This document shows, one piece after another, positions 56,001 to 64,000 of a DNA stretch of 64,000 bases. Source of the stretch: Aristolochia californica (taxonomy: Eukaryota; Streptophyta; Magnoliopsida; Piperales; Aristolochiaceae); assembly GCA_029961685.1 (NCBI GenBank), contig JARWKL010000008.1, positions 32,241,619-32,305,618 on the forward strand, in the 5' to 3' direction. Each line of letters starts with the position of its first letter. Position 1 is the first letter of the stretch. Made by a program: the position numbers and the translations under genes. Below the pieces are notes generated by a model that made no database searches, had not been told where the DNA came from, and was given only the letters and a program-made list of their open reading frames with translations.

Positions 56001-56354
56001 CCATTTCTGGTGTTGGACCGTATTGGCACCGTGGCCTACCACTTGCAGCTACCACCCGAGGCAAAGATACATAATGTATTTCACGTATCCCAACTGAAGC
56101 CGTTCCATAGCGACTCTCCCTTGCTGCACACCCCTCTGCCACCACTCCATGAGGGTCGTGTCCTTTCTACTCCAGCTCAGGTATTCCAGGCACACCAAAT
56201 TCAAGGCAATTGGGAAATTCTCGTACAGTGGGCAGATGCAGACCCCAGTGACACTACATGGGAGCCATTATCAGCATTTCGGCTTCTCTACCCTTCCTTC
56301 GAGCTTGAGGACAAGCTCTTGCTCCAGGAGGGGGTGATGTTATGGACTCAATAG
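53011..56354 (+). pseudogene. Gyp4 pol: PR-RT-RH-IN-chromodomain
   Basis: Protease at 53021-53560 (TLVDSGSTHNFTSEL, LAGFDLVLGVKWLQ). RT continues at 53698-54189 with [15 protein letters not shown] and [12 protein letters not shown] (FFDD lost). A short deletion near 53700 and a frameshift near 54190. RNase H at 54500-54760 and an open 54603-55154. Integrase at 55290-55574 (MDFIDGLP, VVVDHFSKYGHF, SDRDAI) and 55596-56354 (EMYLCCFVGDSPKRW to ILVQWADADPSDTTWE). Stops at 54493, 55154, 55196, 55257 and 55572. The frame over the polypurine tract is shifted by one base. Confidence 0.92.
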
Positions 56355-56737
56355 CATCACGTGTTACCAACAAGCGTAGGAATTAATTAATGTGGTTTTC
56401 AGTTTTCATGTAATTGATTTTGGTTTGGTTTGGTTTGGTTTACAATTTATTTGGCTTGAACCAGTGACCCAAGAGTCTGAAGTGTAAGTGGCATCCTCAA
56501 CCCTATTTAAGGGGACAACTAGGTTAATGAAAGGCAGCGATAGAATTAGTAAATTAGCCTAGAGTAATTTAGATAACAGGTCGAGAGTTCCTTCAAGCTC
56601 TCCCCCTTTTCCCCCAATTCCCCTTTTCAAATTTCTTCTTACACCACTCCATCAATCTATCTCTATGTCAAGCAAGGCAATGGAAAGAAGAGAAGAGAGG
56701 AAGGTGACAAAATCCATGGCTCGTGAGGATCTTAACA
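56338..56737 (+). repeat. Gyp4 3' LTR
   Basis: 400 bp, TGTTATGGACTCAATAGC to GATCTTAACA; polypurine tract AGGAGGGGGTGA just before. Confidence 0.94.
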
Positions 56738-57139
56738 GAAGACAATTGCCACTTTTAATTTTTCCTTAGTTAGGAAAAATTAAAACAACATCAGGCCTGC
56801 GCCTGATTCAACCTGGACCGGACCGGGTCAACCCAACAACGCAGCAACCACTTACTACTTCTACACCAACCATACCGAGTCAACTCAGACCAACTAGAAA
56901 CCAAAACAACTTGGTCCGAGTCAACTCGGGTCCGGGTCAACCTGACTCGGGCCATTTATTTTCTGCCTCAGTATACGTGTCTAGACTAAAGCTTATACAT
57001 ATTTCTACCACGACTCAGATATATTGACCTACTATTTGACTTGACGCAACTCGGTAAATTTTTTCTCTAGCTGGGTTATTATTTTTGAAGAATTGATAGA
57101 TTATTCCTTAGTCAGCATATTATTTGGTACAGATATGTG
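56738..57139. other. Unassigned flank with repeated GTCAACTCG-like words
   Basis: No gene. Contains GGGTCAACCC, GAGTCAACTC twice and CGGGTCAACCTGACTCGGG within 150 bp, and is more GC-rich than its surroundings. It may be NA3 interior or an older target. Confidence 0.4.
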
Positions 57140-58021
57140 GATTAGATTATTTCATGGGTCAATTTTACAAGGATTATTTTGGTTCATGTTAAATGGGCCC
57201 AAGCCCATTTCAGCTGCTACTATTGTGTCTCTTTGGATGATACATTATTATTGAAGAAGAGGTAGCCTCATACCATTATTTATTTGTCCCCATCAAAAAT
57301 ATCAAAAATATTTGCTATTGGGATTCCATGACGGAGGAACTTAATTCCCCTTTAAAATTATTAAATGTCAATGGTTGGAATTCCATGATGGAGGAACTTA
57401 ATACCCCCATAAAAAATATAAAAAATATTTGTTGTTGGGATTCCATGACGGAGGAACTTAATACCCCTGTCAAAAATATCAAATATCAATGGTTGGGATT
57501 CCATGATGGAGGAACTTAATACCTCCGTAAAAAATATCAAATGCCAATGGTTGGGATTCCATGATGGAGGAACTTAATACCCCATAAAAAATATCAAATG
57601 TCAAAGGTTGGGACACCATGACGGAGAAACTTATTATTACATATATGTTATTTCCCCCCATTAATGTCATATATTACTCTACCACTTGAGAGTTGTTGTC
57701 TTGTGGAGGGACACAGTGGTGGAGGTGGACACTTCAGAGCAATGCCGATAGACACACTACCTACAGAAGACAGAGTATGTCCTACATTCAGCATGAGTTA
57801 AGACTGGAGTATGGAGGAATGTCTTAGTGGCTCGGAGTGATTTACTCTCACTAATATTATGCTAGTAGGGCCTTATGAACGAGAGCACTAGCATGAGGGG
57901 GAGTGTTGGAAGATGAAGGCATATTGGAAGATGTGCCATTTTATACAAAAAAATATTTTATACATCATTTGCAGCAAGCTGGGAGTTCATGTTATTCTCT
58001 CACCCCTCAAATTGGGGAGAG
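57140..58021 (+). other. NA3 interior, 3' part
   Basis: Resembles NA2 16270-16923: GATTATTTCATGGGTC, GGGCCCAAGCCCATTTCAGC, and CATCATTTGCAGCAAGCTGG before the purine-rich ATTGGGGAGAG. Holds the 58-bp repeat array. No coding region. Confidence 0.75.
57326..57640 (+). repeat. Six-unit tandem array, 57-60 bp
   Basis: Units start CCATGACGGAGGAACTT at 57326, 57383, 57443, 57501, 57559 and 57616. The rest of each unit is AT-rich with AAAAATATCAAAT.TCAATGG. Confidence 0.93.
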
Positions 58022-58461
58022 TGTTGGAAGATAGGGCCCAAGCCCACACGACAAAGGAAGATCCACATATCCAAGTGTGTTGGAAGATGGGCCCAAGCCC
58101 AAAAGACCAAGAAAGACCCATGCATCCAAAACAAATAGAAGACGGGCTTAAGGCCCACATATCAAGGAGAAGGCCCATAGGCCCACATATAATGATGGCA
58201 TGATGGTAAATAAAGAGTCATCTCATAGAGATGGCATTAATGTAATTAAGTTAACGTTCCAAGGTTAAAACCCTAAACTTTAAACCCTAAGTCCAGGGGT
58301 ATTATTATAATACAAAAGTTTCATTAATCTATAAATAGAGCTTCAGAGGGAGGGTTAGGATCATCAAGTCTATAACCTCTTCTTCTTCTAGTTTTTTTTT
58401 CCAATGGGTCTCTCTCCCTTATTCTCTATGAGCTAAATTCATGGAGTCCCGAAAATCAACG
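58022..58461 (+). repeat. NA3 3' LTR (type 2)
   Basis: 440 bp, TGTTGGAAGATAGGGCCC to AAAATCAACG. TATAAATAG at 58330-58338. Followed by AGGG and then the NA2 3' LTR with no other spacer. Confidence 0.9.
58330..58338 (+). promoter_or_regulatory. Predicted TATA box of type-2 LTR
   Basis: TATAAATAG followed by AGCTTCAG; also at about 17232 and 62254-62262. Confidence 0.55.
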
Positions 58462-58465
58462 AGGG

Positions 58466-59016
58466 TGTTGAAAGATGGGCCCAAGCCCACATGACCAAGG
58501 GATGTCCACATATCTAAGAGTATTGTAAGATGGGTCACACGACTAAGGAAAGCCCACATATCTAAGAGTATTGTAGGATGGGCTCAAACCCAAAAGAAGC
58601 AAGATCCACCATGATTATCACAAGTTGTCATTTTTATCACATAAGTTGGAAGATCAAGTGGGACTCACAAAGGTAACCACAAGCTGGTTGGAAGATCAAG
58701 CAGAACTCACAAAGATAACCACAAGTTGGTTAGAAGATCAAATGGGACCTACAAAGATAGCCACGAGTTGGCATCTTTATCTTATGGTCACCACCTCATA
58801 GAAGAGTTCTAGTTTGAATTATGTTGTCTTCTATTTATATTGAGTTATTTAATTATGCTAGGACTTATATTTTAAGTGTTAGAGTCTGGGTGCAATTGGG
58901 ACAAAGGTAGTTTTATTGTAATTGGACTCTACTACCTTCCTCTATTATAAATAGAGGTTCATGTACTCTGATTATAATAAGTCAATGAATTATTTCTCTT
59001 TTCCATAAATTCACCA
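58466..59016 (+). repeat. NA2 3' LTR (type 1)
   Basis: 551 bp, TGTTGAAAGATGGGCCC to AATTCACCA, then the ATGAG duplicate. Three 42-bp units near 58645-58770, as in the 5' LTR. Confidence 0.9.
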
Positions 59017-59021
59017 ATGAG

Positions 59022-59142
59022 CAAGGGAACAAAGAAGGGATCATGGTCCTCTTGGAATGTAATTTACTTAAGATGCCATTTATCTTTTTCAAAATCAAGG
59101 AGTTTTTTAGTTCAATTAAGTTCTTGGCCTACTCTAATACCA
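59022..59142 (-). pseudogene. Cop1 gag start, leader and primer site
   Basis: Right-hand continuation of Cop1 beyond NA2. On the minus strand the primer site TGGTATTAGAG (59132-59142) is followed by a short leader and then codons that lead into the VPLL..W..RM gag start at 14752. One base separates the primer site from the usual TGGTATCAGAG. Confidence 0.7.
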
Positions 59143-59144
59143 AT

Positions 59145-59701
59145 TGTTAGCCCAAGTGGCTTCTCAAGAGGAGGATTGAATTGAGATATTCAAATTAAAA
59201 CTGATTTGTGTGTGTAATCAAAATATCACGCATACAGTAATTCAATAAAAATAATAACATGCACACACCACGTGGACAAAAATATTTTTTGTTATCGATG
59301 TTCCCCTAGTGGTAGTCACCGCCCAAGAACCCATACATGGAATTTTTTTTACTATTATGCTCTAATAGCTGGAAAATTAAAAAAAAATCATATCTCTTTG
59401 TCCATGTGTAGCTCAATACACGATTTTTACACAAGCCAATCTCCCCAAAAGATTGCTGCTAGATTCTAGCTCTAGCAAGGCCTTACTTGGAGAGATGTTT
59501 CTCCTTAAGAGATTCAAGTTGTGTCCACCTTTGTAGATGTTGTGAATAGAAAGAAACTTGTACTATGATGCATGCATGGTTGATTAAAAGAGATAGAAGG
59601 TTTTTCAAAGGTAAGGCTCTCTTTCTCTATAAATCAGTTTTGGAGGAAATTTGTAAGATAAAGATTTTGGCTTGAAGATATGCTAATAAAAGCTTATTGA
59701 C
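59145..59701 (-). repeat. Cop1 5' LTR, partial (type 7)
   Basis: Begins TGTTAGCCCAAGTGGC two bases from the primer site. Non-coding and AT-rich, with TCTCTATAAATCAG near 59625. Cut at 59702 by NA4; I cannot identify its other end. Confidence 0.6.
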
Positions 59702-60138
59702 TGTTGAATTTATGTAAAAGAGAAATACTTCATTGACTTATTATAATCAGAGTACATGAACCTCTATTTATAATAGAGGAAGGTAGTAGAGTCCAATTAC
59801 AATAAAACTACCCTTGTCTCTATTACACCCAAACTCTAACACTTAAAGACAAGTCCTAGCATAATTAAATAACTCAATATAGATAAAAGACAAACCTAAC
59901 TCAAACTAAAACTCTTCTAGGACGTGACCATTAGGTAAAGATACTTTCTTGAGTTTTTCTTGATCTTCCAATTGATGTGATAAGGATGCCAACTCATGGT
60001 AATCATTGTGGGTCCTACTTCTTATGGGCTTGGGCACATCATCTTGTGGGCCTTCTTTGGTCGTTTGGCCCATCTTATAATACTCTTAGATATGTGAGCC
60101 TTCCTTAGTCGAGTGGGTTTGAGCTCTATCTTCCAACA
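59702..60138 (-). repeat. NA4 3' LTR (type 1)
   Basis: 437 bp, plus strand TGTTGAATTTATG to CTTCCAACA; CCTCTATTTATAATAGAGG holds the TATA box in the minus direction. Confidence 0.9.
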
Positions 60139-60320
60139 CTCCCCCTCAAGCTGGGGTTGAGAAAACATCAAGAACTCCCAGCTTGCTGCAAATGATATAT
60201 ATGATATTTTTGTATAAAATGGCAGTCATCCAATCTTCAAACACTCCCCCTCAATTTGGTGCTCTGTTCCTTGAGACCCAGCTGGCCAATTCAAGGGGGT
60301 ATAACATAGATGCAATTATA

Positions 60321-60668
60321 AGTTCCTCCGTCATGGACTTCCAACCACAAATAATTTTGATATTTTTGACGGGGATGAAGTTCCTCCGTCATGGACTTCC
60401 AACCACAAATAATTTTGATATTTTTTATGGGGATGAAGTTCCTCCGTCATGGACTCCCAACCAAAAATAATTTTGATATTTTTTATGGGGATAAAGTTCC
60501 TCCATCATGGACTCCCAACCACAAATAATTTTGAGCTTTTTGACGGGGATGAAGTTCCTCCGTCATGGACTCTTAACCACAAATAATTTTGATATTTTTT
60601 ACGGGGATGAAGTTCCTCCGTCATGGTTTCCCAACCGTGATCTTTTTTTTGACGGGGTAAAATAAATG
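60321..60668 (-). repeat. Six-unit tandem array, exactly 58 bp
   Basis: AGTTCCTCC(G/A)TCATGG starts at 60321, 60379, 60437, 60495, 60553 and 60611. Same unit as 57326-57640 on the other strand, but with constant period and few differences between units. Confidence 0.95.
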
Positions 60669-61029
60669 ATGATATGAGGCCACCTCTTCTTCAATAATAA
60701 TGTCTCCAAAGAGACATAATAGCTGTAGCTGAATATAACACGACCATCTTCCAACACATATAACATGAACCAAAATAATAAACCTTGTAGAAGGACCCAT
60801 GAAATAATCATAATCCGATATAAATATTTTTTCTTAGATGCAGAAGTTTAATCTTTTGCGCTCCCCTTTTCTTGAATATTTTGGTCACATAAACTAATCC
60901 ACAATATATTCAATAAAATACCTCTTTCTTGTACTTCTTCTACAACCCTCAAACTGGGAGGTAATGGCAGTGATCCTAGATTGAACCAACTATCATAGAT
61001 GTAGCAATAAGCCCAAATAATAGAGATCG

Positions 61030-61760
61030 TGTATCAATCTATCAATGTATTTTCATTTGATTGATCATGTTTGAAGTCCCTTACTGGCAAGGTTCTAATA
61101 GATTGATCAATCTAGAGGGATTATTAGTCATTTCATGTATATTCTGCTTGTTGGGGTAGCTATGATCAATCAATCGATGAGGGATGATCAATCATGCATT
61201 ATTGCATGAAATGGTTGTGTCTTGGATGATCAATCAATCGACTATGGTTGATCGATGATGCTTTATATTTGTAACATGCATAGTATTGGAAGATCGATCA
61301 ATGTCAGTGACTAATCGATCATTTCAATGTCAGATTAAAAAGTATATCTTTATAAAGCATGAGAATTTCTTTCTAAATGCGTTAATATGTTTCTAACTTA
61401 TATGTATGTAATTCTGAACATGTCTATATGCAATTTAAATCCTAAATATTTGATGTCACTAGTAATTAAGGAATTAAGAGTTAGAAAAATTGACTAAGTT
61501 TAAACATATGTCATTGATACTTTCTTACTAGGGTGAAGGGTATAATTGTAATATTGGTACATTCAGCAACTATAAATATAGCTTAAGGGGGAGGGTTTGG
61601 ACTAAGTCCACAACCTTAATTCTTCAGCCTCTTTCTCCTTCTCCAAATTTCTCACTCATCTTCTTCTCCTCCTAAACCTTCTCTACACAACTCTCCTTCT
61701 TCTTCTCACCAATTAATCCTTTTCTACTTTGATTATACATCATGTTATACTAAGTTTTAA
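61030..61760 (+). repeat. Possible LTR (type 5), unconfirmed
   Basis: Starts TGTATCAATC, ends TTTTAACA, with a TATAAATATAG box at 61570 and a following TGATATCCGAGAG that resembles a primer site. No second copy is in the window, so this stays a guess. The region contains the ATCAATC cluster. Confidence 0.35.
61033..61330. repeat. Dense ATCAATC / GATTGATC / GATCGAT cluster
   Basis: At least a dozen copies of ATCAATC, ATCGATC or their complements in 300 bp, many as overlapping GATCAATCAATCGA words, irregularly spaced. Confidence 0.85.
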
Positions 61761-61944
61761 CATGATATCCGAGAGGAGATTGATGTTCAGGATTCCAATT
61801 ATTTTTTCTATGCTCAAATCAAGATTCATGAAGGTGCTACTCGAGTTTGAAGATTGCATGAAACTATTCGGCATGAAGGAGTGGAATGAGTTATTTGAAA
61901 AGGGTAAGTTCTTGGGTATTATAATAGTTTTTTTGTTGTTGTTG
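61761..61944 (+). other. Short non-coding stretch before the NA5 LTR
   Basis: May be leader of the type-5 candidate. An 81-codon ORF runs across it but uses LTR sequence; I see no support for it as a gene. Confidence 0.4.
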
Positions 61945-62380
61945 TGTTGGAAGATAGGACTCAAACCCACATGACCAAGGTATGCTCACATATCAAAGTG
62001 TATTAGAAGATGGGCCCAAGCTCATAAGACCAAGGAGGACCCATGGAACCAAGAGAAATAGAAGACGGGCCCAAGGCCCATAGATCAAGGAGAAGACTCA
62101 TAGGCCCATATACATTGATGGCAGGATGGTAAATAAAAGGGTCATTTTGTAGATATGGCATTGATGTAATTAAGCTAAAGTTGCTGGGATAAAACCCTAA
62201 ATCCTAAACCTTAAGTTCAAGGGTATTATTATAATATAGTAGTTTCATAAATTTATAAATAGAGCTACAGGGGGAGCATAAAGAATAATCAATTCCATAA
62301 CTCTTCTTCTAGTTTTCTCCCAATGGGTTTCTCTCCCTTTTTCTCCATGTACTAAATTCATAGAGTCCTGAAAATCAACA
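61945..62380 (+). repeat. NA5 LTR (type 2)
   Basis: 436 bp, TGTTGGAAGATAGGACTC to GAAAATCAACA, TATAAATAG at 62254-62262. The next bases (TGCTACTAATC) only weakly resemble the usual primer site. It is either a 5' LTR whose element leaves the window, or a solo LTR. Confidence 0.85.
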
Positions 62381-64000
62381 TGCTACTAATCTACTCCTTC
62401 TGGCCTTGGATTATTCTTTTTTTTGGCTGTTGATTACAGCAGTTCTTTGATTCTATCTCAACATAAAACAATAGCAGTCTGTTACTGCAGTGTTGGATTC
62501 TTGTTTTTAGAGCACCATCGGTTTATCTCTGACCTCCTTGATGTGCTCAAAAGTTGTTGAACATAACTCGGAAAGAGTCCTTATTGCTGGCTTGGGAAGT
62601 TTCTCATCCTTTCTATCTTAATTAGCTACGTGAGTAAGAATCACGTCCAGCAACATGACTCCTTGAGATTGTTTTTTTTTTTTTTAAATTAAGTTTCTGT
62701 TTCCTTTTGAGTTGATATTGGAAAGTGTTTTGAATTTGGCAACTTTCTAGATTGATGATGTCGTTGACAGCAGGTTTTTTATAATTTTTGCTGGCATGGA
62801 TTCTTTTAAACCAGCAATCTTCCTTAATTACATGAGATCAGATCCCTTACAGAGATCCTGACGTAGGCTCAGCTTTAGAGTCTGGGCTTTCGTTTGTCTT
62901 TGAAGCATACTTACTGCCGCCATCTGGCTTTGCTATCTTAATTCATATCATACTGTATCTGGCTGGTTTTCACGTATCTGGCATCTTCGTTACTGTTCTG
63001 GGTTCATCACAGCCTTGCTCTTAATCTTCTTAGAAGATCATTGATGTCTGAGAAGCTGATTGAAGTTTATGGTTCTGCTATGACATTGCCATGGATACAA
63101 CAGCAGAGAGAGGCCACGGTTTCTTTTATCTGGTATCTTATTGATGGTGGCAGCTGCTATCACAACTAATGAGAAAGGAGCCACTTACAAGTTGCCGTTG
63201 GAGAGAAGCAGACAGAGATTCCATCACTCATCCACCAGCAGTAGGGTCTGCTTCTCAATTATCCTCCTCTGTGTTGCAATAGCGGCTCTTTCACCTCGTT
63301 TTTTTTAGACTAGCCGTTGGAGTAGCAGACTTTTGGTTTGAATTCTCTTAGCAGCAGAGAACTCCATACTTCACTATTCTTTTGATATATATTTTTTATC
63401 AGCAACGTAAAAATACTTTAGATGCTTCTTTCAAATTTCTTTTTTGATTAATCAACACTTTGCTAGACATAAACAATAATTGAACACGTGGTCACCTGCT
63501 TTGATAAGAGAAGCAACTGCTGCCTTCTCTTCTCTCCTGAATTTCAGAACACGTTGCTTCAAGTCCTCTTACACTTGGTGCTGCTGATGTGGTTTGTTTT
63601 ATCCAGTTGGTGAGTCAGCTGTTGTATGCAGCAATGGGTTTGAGACCTGCTTTGATTTATTGGTGAAACATATCACCGTTGTTGTGTTTATCTAACTGCT
63701 GAATCAGCATGATATTTTTTTAATTCCAGCATGAAGATGACTTCAGCAGGCTGCCATTTCTGTTGTTGTTTTTTTTTTTTGTTGTTGTCATCTAATTGGT
63801 GAATATGATGGTCATATTACTGCCGCCAAGTCACTGGTATTATGCTGCTGTTATATAACAGCATATAAGCTGGTTGGAGATTGTTTGATTTATGGCTTAT
63901 CAAACGACATATAACAACAGATAAACTTCTGGTCATTATTGAAGTCTCTAGCTGTCCAAGAGGCTACTGGTGTTTATTGGTGGTAATAAATTTCTATTTT
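62381..64000. other. No gene found; T-rich, CAG/CTG-rich sequence
   Basis: 1.6 kb without an ORF of note or a known family motif. Many TTGTTGTT and GCAGCAG-type words. The style is similar to the NA3 interior at 38810-39816, so it may be interior of NA5. Confidence 0.5.

Larger units (their letters stand above)
51621..56737 (+). mobile_element. Gyp4: Ty3/gypsy chromovirus, 5' LTR truncated
   Basis: Same family as Gyp1-Gyp3 but more diverged. The 5' LTR lacks its first 55-60 bp and joins Cop4 RT at about 51621. The 3' LTR is complete (56338-56737). All domains are present. The sequence right of it is not Cop4, so a deletion has removed the original left flank. Confidence 0.93.
16924..58461 (+). 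mobile_element. NA3: non-autonomous LTR element, split by nested insertions
   Basis: Type-2 LTRs at 16924 (cut at 17256) and 58022-58461. A second partial LTR plus primer site is at 38568-38821. The left flank is AGGGG and the right flank AGGG followed by the NA2 LTR, so the target was the NA2 polypurine tract. Interior pieces are 38810-39816 and about 57140-58021. The 3' part of the interior resembles NA1 and NA2. Cop2, Cop4 and Gyp4 lie within it. The two left LTR pieces overlap by about 130 bp, so that side is rearranged. Confidence 0.75.
14753..59016 (+). mobile_element. NA2: non-autonomous LTR element, split by 41 kb
   Basis: Its 5' LTR is 14753-15254 and its 3' LTR 58466-59016, both type 1. 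The target duplication ATGAG is exact: 14748-14752 and 59017-59021. Its own interior is only 15255-16923 and has no coding region. Everything from 16924 to 58465 was inserted later at its polypurine tract. On both outer flanks is Cop1 gag/leader, which confirms that these distant LTRs belong together. Confidence 0.88.
59702..61029 (-). mobile_element. NA4: non-autonomous LTR element, 5'-truncated
   Basis: Minus-strand relative of NA1 and NA2. One type-1 LTR (59702-60138) with the purine tract CAGCTTGAGGGGGAG next to it, and about 0.9 kb of interior: the 58-bp array, TCTTTTGCGCTCCCC, and CCCTCAAACTGGGAGGTAATGG. No second LTR or primer site. The right limit is approximate. Confidence 0.8.

Noticed and set aside
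57326..57640. Tandem array as a CRISPR array
   Set aside because: Units are contiguous with no unique spacers and the sequence is eukaryotic.
61729..61974. ORF pair on both strands near 61730-61974
   Set aside because: Runs into the NA5 LTR start; both strands open by chance in AT-rich DNA.

Overview
This window is a block of plant nuclear heterochromatin made almost entirely of nested LTR retrotransposons. I see no host protein gene, tRNA, rRNA or CRISPR. A flowering plant, probably a eudicot, is suggested by chromodomain Ty3/gypsy elements with initiator-Met-tRNA primer sites (TGGTATCAGA), several Ty1/copia families, TATAAATA boxes in the LTRs and many CAG-to-TAG nonsense changes. I cannot name the species. 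Element names below are mine.

Layout. Gyp0 (14-3540, minus) is a truncated gypsy copy. The deepest layer is an old minus-strand copia, Cop1. Its pieces are a gag tail (8109-9251), gag N-terminal half (14476-14752), leader and primer site (59022-59142) and an LTR (59145-59701). Cop1 was hit by NA1 (4625-8108, non-autonomous), Gyp1 (9257-14475, TSD GATTC), NA2 (14753-59016, TSD ATGAG) and NA4 (59702 to about 61029). NA2 holds NA3 (16924-58461), inserted at NA2's own polypurine tract. NA3 holds Cop2 (17257-38567, minus), Cop4 (39817-51620, plus) and Gyp4 (51621-56737). Cop2 holds Cop3 (20372-30521, TSD ATGAA), which holds Gyp2 (22992-28197, TSD GACAT). Gyp3 (33161-38366, TSD GAGAA) sits in a Cop2 LTR. 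Cop4 holds Cop5 (44613-50704), a viroplasmin-like fragment and a lone gypsy LTR (Gyp5). The deepest chain is Cop1 > NA2 > NA3 > Cop2 > Cop3 > Gyp2, six levels. The right end (61030-64000) has an ATCAATC-rich region, a possible LTR and the start of another NA3-type element (NA5).

How the parts relate. Gyp1-Gyp4 are one young family of about 5.2 kb with LTRs of about 400-413 bp and a chromodomain-like C terminus, resembling the Reina clade in size. Their reading frame starts inside the 5' LTR, runs through the primer site, and at the other end runs through the polypurine tract into the 3' LTR. All four have FFYD where reverse transcriptase needs FFDD; Gyp0 keeps FFDD. NA1-NA5 have no pol genes, but share LTR termini, primer site and polypurine tract with Cop2, which makes a Cop2-like element their likely helper. 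Every coding region seen has stops, frameshifts or deletions, so no element here looks autonomous. Coordinates of LTR ends come from TG..CA termini and target duplications; internal boundaries are approximate. All comparisons were made by eye.
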